From Phanerodontia chrysosporium (taxonomy: Eukaryota; Basidiomycota; Agaricomycetes; Polyporales; Phanerochaetaceae): a DNA stretch of 64,000 nucleotides. The notes beneath the pieces were generated by a model. That model saw only the letters and a program-made list of their open reading frames with translations. It did not search any database and had not been told where the DNA came from. The stretch is from contig MJGA01000008.1 of the NCBI GenBank assembly GCA_001910725.1, positions 1,116,001 to 1,180,000 on the forward strand. The letters run 5' to 3'. The position numbers were made by a program, and so were the translations under genes. Positions 34,808-45,821 of the stretch are shown in pieces (position 1 is the first letter of the stretch; each line of letters starts with the position of its first letter).

Positions 34808-35049
34808 GCATACCGTTCGATATGTTTTCCATGCTTTACACGCGTCCGTGCTTAAGTGGTGATTGACTCTCCTGCCACTCTCCTACCGGACTTCATCTCA
34901 GTAGTTGGGACAAGGTTTGAGCGGTAGTTTCCGGCGGAATGCGAGGTGCTCGATTGTGACACGCTGCATGCAGGTTGCGCACCATCTCGAATAGAACAGG
35001 TGTTACAGGCAGCATGTGTGGCGGAACCCGTGTACTAGCATTGTCTAGT

Positions 35050-35840
35050 CTAAGCTGACGTAGTCGCAGCCTCACTCGATGACGGTGCTTCTGGCTGCAA
35101 AACGAGGTTCCCGAGACGTGGTGGTGTTTTGCGGTCAATGAATTCCATGATAGTGGGGAGCTTGTCGCTTGCGAGACGCATAGCTATAAATGTTGTTCAG
35201 TAACCAACAAATTCATTTCAATCGGAAGGCTTACCATCGCGTGCCAGCTCCTCTCGAACAGGAGTGCCGCCGATCTCGAAGAGTACGCGACCCGGCGCGA
35301 CACTGCGCACGTGAACTCCAGTCAACCGCAGATAACGCCTATGGACCGATTCACTCACCGGGTCGCCCAGAACTCGAAAGTTCCCTTGCCCTTACCCATA
35401 CGTGTTTCGTTACCCTACACAACATGACTGCACGTTGAGAGTTGTTCCAGATTTGAGACTGCGTGACAGACCTTTATGCAGACAGGGATATCGGGAAAGA
35501 CCCTCATAAAGATCTTTGCGCCTTTAATAGGCTTGATCTTCTTACGAATAGCGTCCTCGGCGGCGAGGAGCTGCTTTTGCGTGATACGAGCACCGTTTCC
35601 CTTGATCCGGATGCCCCACTCTCCGAAAGCGAGAGTGGTACCCTTGGTAGACCCGCCAGTGGGCACAGGAATCTTGCCCTTGTGACGCTTCAGCCATTCA
35701 ACATGTCGTGGTTGTAGTTGAGACCGGAATCGCGCAAATGTGAGGCCCAGGTGCGGGCTGTTGAGAGGAGGAGAGACCGAAGGTGCTGCTGACGGCCTGC
35801 ATGCCGAGAGCAGCGACCGGGAGGAGGACAGGAAGTTCAT
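35050..35840 (-). CDS. MRPL16: Mitochondrial large-subunit ribosomal protein uL16m
   Basis: Structural protein of the mitochondrial large subunit near the peptidyl-transferase centre. The ATG at 35840 starts MNFLSSSRSLLSACRPS, a typical targeting peptide. The uL16 core follows: QLQPRHVEWLKRHKGKIPVPTGGSTKGTTLAFGEWGIRIKG, then ARITQKQLLAAEDAIRKKIK and FMRVFPDIPVCIK. After an intron comes the conserved loop GNETRMGKGKGTFEFWATR, then VAPGRVLFEIGGTPVREELARDALR and LASDKLPT. The C-terminus is extended (PEAPSSSEAATTSA) with stop at 35050-35052. About four exons. It is divergent from PRP3 with 228 bases between start codons. No defects. Confidence 0.92.
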
Positions 35841-36068
35841 GACTGTCCGGAAGGAAGGTCGGAGCGGAGAGACAATGACTGACGCTGGAGAAGCATGTCT
35901 TACCCGGTCAGTGAAGTGGCTTACCTGACTTCAAACTGTTTGAAGCGCAGTAAGAACCAGTTGTTACTCCGCCTAGTTCAAGCCTTACACGCGGCGTCAC
36001 TTCCAGCTTGTCCAAGACCATCACCACTGCTCCTCCAAGCTCGCACGGCGTTCCAACATTGGGATATC
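35841..36068. promoter_or_regulatory. Bidirectional promoter uL16m / PRP3
   Basis: 228 bases between two divergent housekeeping genes; no TATA-like element recognised. Confidence 0.45.
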
Positions 36069-38308
36069 ATGAGCGACAGGAAGAGGGCGTTTGAAGGCAA
36101 TGGCGACTCTGGGGTCGCCAAAAAGGCCAGGAGGTGCGTAGACTCACGGTGCAAGTTCAGATTGTAGCTAACTCATGTTTATCCCAACAGCGAAGCTGTG
36201 AGTGTCCTTCCTTCTCTTCTGTAAGGTGAATTCGCTTCTTACCGTGTATACCACATGTCCTATAACCTGTTGTGCCATTCAGAATACACCTCATGCTCAG
36301 TCCCCAGCACCTTCAGTAAGTGTCAGTCCCGCTAATACATCCGTTCTTCTAACATGGCTGCCTGCAGGCTACTGCGGATCTCATTGCTCAGAAAAGGGCC
36401 GAGATAGCTGCGAAGATAGCCGCTATGAAGAAGGGCGCGCCTTCCACATCTACTTCTACGTCCGCAGTCGCGACTCCGAGCCCTGTGTCAACGCCGCCTG
36501 TACCTGCTACCCCGCATTCAGCTTCTCCCACACCAGGTGGAACACCCACAGATGATTTGGCTCGGCGCGTTGCCGAAGCGAAGAGGCGAGTGGCGGAAGC
36601 TCAGAGCAAGCTTGCGGTGAAGGATAACCCTTACATGGTGTGTGACAGACGTGTCTCTTTGCCGCAGTATATTGCTGACATGTTTTCAGAGTCTGGCTCA
36701 AGCTAGCAAGAGCAAGAAGCAGCCAACTGTCGAACCGACACAACAAGGCGCTGGTTTGAAGATGGCTGCTCATCCTCTGCTCTTGGATAACACGCCAGTC
36801 GCTCCGCAATCCAAGAAGGATCGCTACAAGCCTATGCAGCCGAAGTTCGCCTCTATCAAGGCTAACGTCCGGAATGCACCGACACCTCCCCCAGCTCCAA
36901 CACCTGTGGTATCAGTTGAAGTTACTGCGAATCCGTATGCTTCGGGCGCGGCGACGCCTGATAGTGGCTTCGAAGGTGCTCCGAAAGAACGCGTGGGTCG
37001 CCAATTCCGTTTCAACCCCAAGGGCAAGTACGTGCAGATTGCAAACCAAATACGCCAAGAGGCCCAACTTGAGCAACTTAAGCAGAGGATTGCCGAGAGC
37101 GCGAAGAAAGCCGGCTTGGACACAGAGTTCGAGACGCTTGAGAAGAACATCCGGGTGCGTCGGCCTAGCTTTGACTTGCTATAAGCATCGTCTAATGTCC
37201 TCCAATAGCGCGAGCCACCCCCAGAGGCGGAGTGGTGGGATGCTGCGCTGCTTCCGAACAAGACATATGACGACTTGGCGCTTGGCATGGAGAACTTGAA
37301 TATCCGCAACCAAGGATCGCCGATTACAATCTACATTCAACATCCTATCCCAATTCCCGCTCCCGGTGACAAGAATAAGCACGCCCTTAAGCCGCTTAAG
37401 CTCACCAAGAAGGAGCAGAAGAAGCTGAGGAAGCAGCGCAGGCAGGCAGAGCTGCAAGACAAGCGCGACCGCATTCGTATGGGCCTCATTCCCCCTGACC
37501 CACCAAAGGGTAAATAATCTTGCAATTCGTGTAACACATTACTGACATATAGAATAGTCCGACTGGCCAACCTGATGAAGGTACTTACGTCGGACGCCGT
37601 TCAAGATCCTACTCGAGTAGAAGCTCGCGTGAGACGCGAAGTCGCGATGCGCAAGCATCAGCATGAGAAGATGAACGCCGAGCGTAAACTAACGGACGAG
37701 CAAAGGCGTGAGAAGATCGAGCTGAAGAAAATGGAGGAAGAGAAGAAAGGAATTTGGGGTGCTGTATTTAAGTGCGTATACTTCACGTCAGCACGTAAAC
37801 AGCATATTGACGAAGAGCTTTCAGGGTCAAAACACTTTCCGATCCTTCACATCGCTTCAAGGTCAGGAAGAATGCGGAACAAATGAACCTCACAGGGGTG
37901 TGTATCTTCCACCCGCAGTTCGCAGTGGTCTACGTCGAAGGCGCACACAAGTTCATCCGGCAGTACAAGCGTCTGATGCTACATCGTATCGCGTGGACAG
38001 AGCGTGCACGCGAGCGCGGCAACGAGGATGTCGAGCTGGACGAGGGCGACGAGGGCGAAAACGGCAACGGAACTGACAAAGGCAAGGCTCGCTCTGTCAC
38101 ACCTGCTGTCGAAGGAGAAGCTGTCTCCCTCGAAGACAACAAATGTTGGCTCGTGTGGGAGGGTCAGCTCCGCGACCGGTCGTTCACGAACTTCAGGCCG
38201 AAGAGTTGTCCCACAGATGCTGCTGCGAAGGAGGTGCTTGGAGCGAAGCTTGCAGGATATTGGGACCAGGCAAAGAACTGGAAGCCGGAGGAGGAAGAAT
38301 TGTTCTGA
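36069..38308 (+). CDS. PRP3: U4/U6 snRNP splicing factor PRP3
   Basis: Core protein of the U4/U6 di-snRNP, needed for tri-snRNP assembly. The ATG at 36069 starts MSDRKRAFEGNGDSGVAKKAR. Several small exons follow, then a helical Ala/Lys-rich part (ATADLIAQKRAEIAAKIAAMKKG) and a disordered Pro/Ser segment. The conserved PRP3 body begins with KSKKQPTVEPTQ and includes RQFRFNPKGKYVQIANQ, EPPPEAEWWDAALL, HPIPIPAP and LTKKEQKKLRKQRRQAELQDK, then VRLANLMKVL and EARVRREVAMRKHQHEKMN. The C-terminal DUF1115 domain (ferredoxin-like, RNA-binding) reads MNLTGVCIFHPQFAVVYVEGAHKFIRQYKRLMLHRI, with NKCWLVWEGQLRDRSF and PTDAAAKEVLG. Stop at 38306-38308. About eight exons, all joining in frame where checked. 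Confidence 0.93.
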
Positions 38309-39206
38309 TACTATGATATGCACTCCGATGTTATACATCTTGTCCTATGTCGCTTTATTACAGCTTGCGTCAATATGTCTCCTTGCCCCACCCGGATTTC
38401 CATTTTGTGGAAGGAGTTCCATATCGTTAGCCTCTTCTAATTCTTTTGCTGCTCTATAAATGTCCCGTGTATCGTCTGGGTCTTGACGGCACCGACCCTT
38501 GTATGCGCAATCGCTGGTTGGCCGCAGGGCGCTAAACGCCACGAAGCCGCCGAGTGCAATTCCACGTATGGCAAGTCCTGTAATTCCATTGCGGAAGCAG
38601 GCGTCCGCGACGACCATCCGATAGGTCCATCAGCGCATGTCTCTATGACGAGACCGACTCCGCTACACATCAAATTTTTCTCTATTGAGTCAGACCCATC
38701 CGGGGCATTAACGTAAGCACACAGGGCTCTCTAGCAGTCGGAACACCGTGGAAGAACACCGTGACAGAGGCCCACTCCTCCGTGCGGGACAAAGCGTCCA
38801 GTACAAGTTATCTAAATCGTTGCGGAATACGCCTCGTGCGCGAAAGTTGACAACAGTGGCTCAACCTGCAGAGTGGCCGCAACAGGAGGTCTTCTTCTCG
38901 GGTCGCTCATAGAGCATGTTCTAGGCCGTGAAACGTGTTTACGAACAAACGCTTCACATGCGGCATGTTAAACGAGTGGCGTTGCTAGGGACTGGCCATA
39001 CCTGCGCTTTAGAAGAACAATGGGAATTCTGGGGTACACTCTTCGCGCGCCGCTGTGATATCAGGAGCAATTCTGCACATATAAGCAGGGCCGTCATTGA
39101 GCTCTCGTCAATTCTCAAGCCGTGAAGCACCCACCAGCACACGCGACCCTATCGCAGCTATCGCCCCAACTAGTCAGCACCGCAGAAAGCCCCAAGATTT
39201 ACCACG
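38309..39206. other. Spacer between PRP3 and disordered-protein gene
   Basis: About 0.9 kb without a convincing gene. ACATATAAGCAGG at about 39078-39090 could be the core promoter of the gene starting at 39207. Confidence 0.45.
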
Positions 39207-40097
39207 ATGATTCAGGGCGTAAAACGCAAACGCGTTAGCCTTGGCAATACTGATGACCAACCTGGAGAGACCCCTCCTGGGGTGCCATACACGGTGTCAC
39301 CTTCAAAGGCCCGGCGTACTGTGGCCCGCATCAACGGTGAGGTTACCCCACGGCGCTCTCCACGGCGTGTGCACCACAACGCATGCTCGGTCCCTCCAGT
39401 GGAGCCGTCCCAAGTTTCCAAAGTGCGGACCCCAGCGTCCAAGAGACGCAAGTCGGAGCGGGCCACCCCACAGGCGCCTCCGGTTCCCAAAGACAACGCA
39501 AGCTTCTCGCTGAAGTCACCGACGAAGCCGAAGGAAGTACAGATGGGCGAGAACGGCGAGGACGGTCAGTCGCTCGCGTCGAACATGTCGGTGGTTTCGG
39601 AGAGTACCGTCAAGGCGAAGGGGAGAGAGATGTCTGTAGATGAGGAGACCGTACGTGGCGGGCCTCACGACAACGAAGGCGGCACCGAGCTCTACCGGCC
39701 ACCGCCTGGGAGGGCATACGTTGGGAGGCCACCTCCGGGGCTGCAAGCAACTGGACAACCTCGTCGGGTTCTGCAACACGACCAAAATTCTCCAGTAGCC
39801 AGTAGCTCTCGGGACGTCCACATGCGCGAACGCTCGGTGACACCGGTCTCGACAGGCCAGCGCATGTACATCGGCTCCAACGTTCCGCTGAAGATCCACG
39901 ACGTCTTGGCTAGGGCCCGCGACCGCGATGGGGACGAAGACATGCGCGAGGCCACTCCCACTCCGTGTCCTGCTGTCGAGTCGTCTGACATGGACGGCGA
40001 GTCTGTCCACTCTGTCAAGACCGAGACATCGTACGTCATGGTCCCCCGTTCGCTTGTCCAGCAGCACATGGCGTGGTACTTGGCCAAGAATCATTGA
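39207..40097 (+). CDS. Disordered basic protein, likely nuclear
   Basis: Single-exon gene of 296 codons, family not recognised. The N-terminus MIQGVKRKRVSLGN and the stretch PASKRRKSERATPQ are nuclear-localisation-like; SPSKARRTV and TPRRSPRRVHH are short SP/TP-Arg sites of the kind used by cyclin-dependent kinases. The middle is Pro/Gly-rich with two copies of a PPPG-A/L pattern (YRPPPGRAYVGRPPPGLQ). The C-terminus has SSDMDGESVHSVKTETSYVMVPRSLVQQHMAWYLAKNH, a conserved-looking helix that is the most likely interaction site. Even codon use and a long open frame support it as real. The opposite-strand frame of 199 codons over the same bases is a shadow. Confidence 0.68.
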   Translation: MIQGVKRKRVSLGNTDDQPGETPPGVPYTVSPSKARRTVARINGEVTPRRSPRRVHHNACSVPPVEPSQVSKVRTPASKRRKSERATPQAPPVPKDNASFSLKSPTKPKEVQMGENGEDGQSLASNMSVVSESTVKAKGREMSVDEETVRGGPHDNEGGTELYRPPPGRAYVGRPPPGLQATGQPRRVLQHDQNSPVASSSRDVHMRERSVTPVSTGQRMYIGSNVPLKIHDVLARARDRDGDEDMREATPTPCPAVESSDMDGESVHSVKTETSYVMVPRSLVQQHMAWYLAKNH

Positions 40098-40752
40098 GGT
40101 TATGCCGTATGACAATTTATACCTTGTACGCTGGTGAGTATGGGGCGTTCAGATCTCGCTATTTCAACTCCTACTTGCCTGTTAGTATTTATTACAACTT
40201 GCATGTGTCGCCTCAATATATGATTTTGACTGCTTGATAGATTTTGTTTGAGTCCTTCGCTCGCGTTATACTTCATCGACTAAGCTGAGATCAGCTCAGT
40301 AGGAGATTGAACGTGAAGGTCACAAGGTAGTTTTTGCTATATCCTGCATGAGCGTATCGGTAACAATGGACAGTCCATTATCGCTTTGACGGGCAGCTGC
40401 CCCAAGTCGGACGCACCTACACCGACACATCTTCGTCGAGAAGAGAAGCGCACAGTAAGAGAGCACCGGGTTGTTGGCTGCACTTCGAGCTTTTCCGTTG
40501 CCCAGGTAGCTGTCGAGATGAAGGTAGAGGACAAGGAGCGTGTGTCTCAAGCGCCGAATCATCCTGAATTGCATTGCACAATCACACACAACATGAATCC
40601 ATTCAAATAGTTGATACATCGGAAGATTACTAGCAACAGCTTCAGATAAATTACACTCTAATGAACCAAGAAAGAGAAAGAGTTACAACAATGACATCAA
40701 TCCATTTCAGTACGAAACCCGAGATAACCCAGAACGCTGTACAAAGGACCGC
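40098..40752. other. Convergent spacer
   Basis: 655 bases between the stop of the plus-strand disordered gene and the stop of the minus-strand Zn2Cys6 regulator. Several small frames, none supported. Confidence 0.45.
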
Positions 40753-43700
40753 CTAGCACGACCGCAGCGGCGAGTCCACAGGGTACGTGATCGCCGTCGC
40801 GCTGAGCAGCGGTGCGAGGCTCGGCACGGGGTCGAGGAACTTCGCGTCCATCGGGCTGATGTACTGCGTGCGGTGGTACGACGTCTCGGGGAGCGGCTCG
40901 ACGAACTGCTCGCCGCAGATGAGCGCGAGCGCGTCGTAAATCGTCTTCTTGTAGCGGTCTATGCAAGAGTTAGGCAGGCGTAGCGAGCAAGAACGGGACA
41001 GGACGTACAGGCGATAGGCATCCGCTCGCCGGCTTTGGCGAGCATGGAGCTGGGCGTGGGTTAGCAGAGGAAAATTCGGCGAGAAAGAGCGGACGTACTG
41101 GACGAAACATATCTCTGAGTGAAGGACGAAGATTTGGTCGAGGTTATTAGTGTCAATAGCAATCTTCAGGAACTCGATCATGGCGCGCCCGCGAAATTCC
41201 AAGAGAACTGCGTGCAATGTTTAGTTTCGTGGATGGCTAATGAGCGAAGGGAAACGTACATAGACGAGTTGATCCATGAGCGAAACGTCGTAGCTGGTCG
41301 CGGACAGGCTGTACATGAGGTCGAGGATGGCACGGGCGGCTTTCGAGATCTGGTGCAGCGAGGGGCACATCGGGTCCTTGACGTTGACATGCGGGTCGTG
41401 AAGGAGCAATACCGCACTGCATACGAATTGAGAACTCTTTCAGCCACAGAATACTCGGCGGCACTCACAGATGCGCCCCAGAGCACGCCGCGAACAGGTG
41501 TGGGTCGACGGTCCCGTCCTGGATCGGGTCGCGGAGGTGCGGCGGGAAGGACGCGCGGAAGGAGAGCACGGTGTGGTACAGTTCCTGAAACGCGGGCGCG
41601 TCGCGCGGGTCGTACTCGGCTTCCTTGTCCGACGGGCTGTTCGACGGCGACGAGTATGCGGCGTCGCCCGCGTAGTAGCGACCTTGAACCGGCCGTTGAA
41701 CGTCTTCACTCGCGAGAGCAACATCGTCGTCTTCAACCAGAGTATGAAGCTGTCGGTGCGCTCGGGTGGATGCGTGAGCAACACGTCCCGGTCGTGCGAC
41801 CACTGTCGCTCCGTTGGCGGGACTCGTATCTAGGCGAATGTTAGTGCGTTTCCAATACGGTCCGATCTGGACGCACTCCAAGTTCAAACTGGTCGCCCGG
41901 AGGGGAAGCATCTGATCGATGTCATTATCATCGAGGGCAAGTGCGAAGCCATTGCTCGAGGATTGTTCTCGTTCAATTGCATATGCTGGACGCGCGAAGT
42001 CAGCACCTGTGCCAATTCCTCCAGCGAAACGCAATGACGCACCTAACCAGAATGTGTTCCTCCTCGTCTCCTCGTCCACCAGCGATGGTGCCTCCGGCAG
42101 AATTTCCTCTTTCTTCCCTAGTGTGATCTTCCTCGGGACGGTGCATGGAATGGTTCTGCCTTGATCAGGCCCACAGCGTTGCAATAGCGCAGGCTGGTGC
42201 CTGCAGCCAAGTAGGACTGGATACGCAGATGAATGGAATGTTCGATGCATAGAGGAAGTTGGACTTACTTCGGACCATCTGCCTTGATTCAGGTACCACC
42301 AAGTGATAAGAATTTGCGCTGCAAGCGGTCATACTCAGCTCGAGAAGAAATGGTGCTCAAATGGCCAAAACCCACCTTGTAAGCTTTCTATCAGGCGTTC
42401 TCCCATGTCAATGTTGTAGTCTTGCTCCATCTTCGCAAACTTAATATGCTGCTCCGCGAATGAATCCGGACGCGCAGCCTGCCTGCGCCAGCGCCCTGTA
42501 AAGATCTCATCTTCATGATAGCATGGTGTGAGTACGTCGGATGCCACAGATAAGGTACAAACGTTCACGTACACGGGAAAAATCGACTGGTGTGTATCGG
42601 CGTCGGCGCGATTTCCGCAGTGTACATGCTCCCGACCGCGCATATCGCGTGCAGCACAACTGCGGGCGGGAAGCGCGGGTCGGTCGGCGGGAGGTCGAAC
42701 GACGACAGGAACGTCGGGCCATGAAACAGCCGGCCCGCATGTGTCCAGAACGCAAAGAACGCGTGCACGCTGCGACGGCGTCAGTGGCGTGCGGCCACAC
42801 ACGGAGATGACTCTCTTACAGATGGCGGGTCACATCAGGGTTTGGCAGATTAGGCGGCCATCCGCTTGGCAGGAGGGCCATGCTCTGCGCAGCCTGCGCA
42901 GTATAGGATCCAGAGACCGTGAGGGCCATGCTCGTGTTCGACGTGTACGACGGCGAGGAGCTCATATCGGGAAGGACGCCGAAGTCGTCGGTCGACGGAA
43001 ATGAGCCGTTGGGAAAGCCATTTAGCGCATCCCAGGACATGGATTCGGAACTCATGTATGCTGCTGATGTATCAATCATAATGTCAGGACCGACATCTTG
43101 CGACATCGCGGAGAACTGAGAGGCAGTGCTTGTGAGGGCGGCAGCTCGTGCTCAGGATGAGCGGACCTACCATGGATTCATCTGCAACGGCCCCTGGGGT
43201 AAAGATGCTCCTTTCAGGAGGTGGGGACTGCAGAGTATTGCTAGAGCTAGTCGAAGGAGTTGACGACATGGTCATATTTTCGGGCGTGCTGGAGCTCTGC
43301 CGCCCCGACGAGGGGCTCCTTCTCGCACTGTCAGAGCGAGCCTCTTGCAGTGCTATGGTCATCTCCCGGAGGAGACCCTCCAGTTCACCTGCAGTAACGC
43401 GTGCCCGATTACGCGTACGAAATATGCAGATCGAGTTAGAAGACGCACCGATCCTTGTCTCAAGCTTCTCATACTTGGTCTTCGATGGAAGCTCGTCGGG
43501 AGACTCTGCGCCTAGAGTGAGAGCTGGTCAGAAGGGAGACTATTCACAGCGGCTACGCAGTCGCGACACACCTTCGTCGTATGAACAATCAGGATATGGG
43601 GGTGCGGGCTTGTCTTTGGTTGCGTGCGCCACGGCATACGCATGAGATCGCAGGCAGGTGGCGCAAGGACGTTTCGCATCACTGTCAACAGTGCATTGTC

Positions 43701-43989
43701 AAGCCCGAGGACATGAATCAAGGCGAATTGCCGACCATTTCTGTAGTTTGCCCGATATCAGGGATCGTTCAGCACCCCGAGGCCGGGTGAAAGGCACTTA
43801 CTAACTTGCGTTTCCGGCATTGGTGGCAGGCCTGGGTTTATTCGCGGAGAGGGGCATGTGCAGTGAGAAGGTGACCAAACATGCTTATGGGGTGACACAT
43901 ACCGTGTTACGCTTCAAGGCGCTGCTGGGCACGGGTTTCTTGAAGAGGTCGAGGACATCGGGGCCAGAAGGGGAGGCCGTGCGAGGCAT
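40753..43989 (-). CDS. Zn2Cys6 / Fungal_trans transcription factor (paralog 1)
   Basis: Fungal binuclear-zinc-cluster regulator. The ATG at 43989 starts MPRTASPSGPDVLDLFKKPVP and reads into ALKRNT. The zinc cluster is built from four pieces: exon 43802-43831 (ACHQCRKRKL), a 5-base microexon 43736-43740 (AAATG), and exon 43572-43681 (DAKRPCATCLRSHAYAVAHA...PDCSY). Joined, they give the six cysteines in C-x2-C-x6-C-x5-C-x2-C spacing. A Ser/Thr-rich linker of about 250 residues follows. The Fungal_trans domain starts at about 42780 (VHAFFAFWTHAGRLFHGPTFL, LHAICAVGSMYTAEI), with RRNTFWLGASLRFAGG near 42070 and ERQWSHDRDVLLTHPPERTDSF near 41800. The C-terminus holds FVEPLPETSYHRTQY and stops at 40753-40755. 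A close paralog lies at 57355-60692. Target genes cannot be inferred. Confidence 0.87.
43736..43740 (-). other. 5-base microexon in Zn2Cys6 paralog 1
   Basis: AAATG on the minus strand, preceded by CTACAG and followed by GTCGGC. It supplies Lys and the first two bases of the third zinc-ligand Cys, completed by T at 43681. Without it the frame and the Cys are lost. Confidence 0.75.
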
Positions 43990-44795
43990 AGTCTAGGGTG
44001 TAGAGGGCAGAAACAGACTTCAGATGAAACTCTCGTCAAGGGCGGGAAGACATCTCGCAGCGGAAGAAGCGCCCCGCAGCGGACACTGACGACTCCGAAC
44101 GGCCTCGGGTCCGGGGGCCTCCTTTGATGGCGCATCACACCATGAACTGCAACCGCGACTCGTCCGTGTCCTCCTTCGTCCACGTCCTCGTACGCCCTCT
44201 ATCTCAACTGTACACAGCACTACCTCGAGCACATTGCTCGACAACCCCTGAGCACAGGTCGCAAATCCAAAGCTTCTAGAGCCAATCACTCCGGCAGGCG
44301 GACATACAATGCAGTTACCGATGGGCTTCTATCACCACCACGCCTCTCGACATCGTACCGGTCTGTGTAAGCATATGAAATCCACAGTATCACGGGAAGA
44401 ACGAGACAAAGAGACGAGCACGTTCTTCATCGCACTGGCGTACGTTATCGATGCCATGAGGTCTGCACGATGTCAATTTTGCATGAAGGAAGGAGAGGCG
44501 AGGAGATGCGTGGTGCAGGGCTGTTGCGAGTATATATTGCGCGAGAGAAGTCCTCAGAGCAACCTCAGAGCAGTCGCATCGCTCCTACGGTACGATAGCA
44601 ATCTCGGTCACTCTTCTTTCAACAACGACATAGGGTATATTTCTTCCAGCAGGTATCGATGTACAGCAATACGGCTACAGGCAAGTCATATACAGATACA
44701 CAAGTGGCACATTTCTCACGAAAGACTGAAGAATCGACACAAACCCACCCAGGCCTGCCGGGCAGAAAGTATCGAGAAGCGCAAGATCATCATCA
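43990..44795. other. Upstream region of Zn2Cys6 paralog 1
   Basis: 806 bases with no supported gene. It is the promoter side of the regulator and the 3' flank of the next minus-strand gene. Confidence 0.45.
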
Positions 44796-45821
44796 TCAGG
44801 CCATCTTCCAGTTCTGCGCCTTGTACAGGAGGCGGATCGAGCGACGAGGAGTGTAAACAACGTCCCCGTACTCGGAGATGACGGTATGATCCGTCATCTC
44901 AGAGTACGCGTCGCTCTCGCTGTCCGCGTCCGAGAGGTGGAACGACGACCCGCTCTTCATCGTCACGTCGCTGTCAGTCTCGCTCACGTCGTCCATGATC
45001 ACCGTGTCCGTGCGCCAGGTCTCCATCGTGCAGTCGCTCCCGGCGTCGATCGTGTCCGGGTAGTCGAACTCCGAGGGCACCCATCGTGAGCGCATTGAGA
45101 CATCGTCCGCGAAAAACGCATTGCCGTCGTACCTCGGGACTTGGCCATTCCCGAAGGAAGTCGCCAGTTCTTGAACGCGCCAGGCGTGCTTAGCACGGAG
45201 GTGGCAACTAGAGTTGAGAGCATCGCGCTGGATGCTGGCTGCTGCTCGTCGTTTGGGAATTTAGGATTTGCTCTTCAGCAGATCCTGGTTGCCAAACGTC
45301 GAGCGTCGCCCCAGCTGCACGTGAAGAACCTGATCATGACCGGGTTCCTGTCCGTAGGCGCATCATGCAGTGCCTTGAACCTCGGGGTATCGTCGACCAT
45401 CCTCATGTTCGTGGCCTCAGACGCGACGGACGCATCATCGCTCTGCTCGCTCCCCTCGAAGTCCCAGCGGCTCTCGTCGTCCTGCTCACCGCGGACCGTC
45501 TCGTCGTCGGGCACATCGGTCAGCTGGTCCTCGTCCAGGTCCACTTTACCAAACGCGAGCTCGAAGACGCACTCCGCCGGCGGAGTGTACGGGTGGAAGT
45601 GCAGGCCGCCGCTCGCGGCGGCACCGCTGTCGAGGGTCCCGCGTGGGGGAAGCAGACGCTGCGTCCGCTTCGTCGGTGATACGAGAACCGACGAATCGAA
45701 CACTTGCGGCGCGGTCACGACCGACCGCAGCTTCTGGACGTACTGCTCCGTTCATTCAGTGGCGTGTACTCAACAACAAAGGACTGGTACGCACGTCATT
45801 TTCTTTTTTTCTCACCAACAT
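44796..45821 (-). CDS. Conserved fungal protein of unknown function
   Basis: Not recognised as a named family. A plausible start is the ATG at 45821 with a two-codon exon (ATGTTG, donor GTGAGA) joined to YVQKLRSVVTAPQVFDSSVLVSPTKR. Exon 2 is acidic and disordered (DLDEDQLTDVPDDE) and ends in NPVMIRFFTCSWGDAR, a hydrophobic conserved-looking block. The last exon reads SIQRDALNSSCHLRAKHAWRVQELATSFGNGQVPRYDGNAFFADDVSMRSRWVPSEFDYPDTID. A Ser/Asp-rich tail follows, ending RRSIRLLYKAQNWKMA (stop 44796-44798). The junction near 45270-45300 needs a weak GTTTGG donor; alternatively it is another minus-one frame break. Cys, His and Trp positions suggest a small folded domain split by the intron. Confidence 0.6.

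Noticed and set aside
39516..40115. Minus-strand frame of 199 codons
   Set aside because: The plus-strand frame has nuclear-type basic motifs and a better start; the opposite frame reads as Arg/Val/Leu noise.
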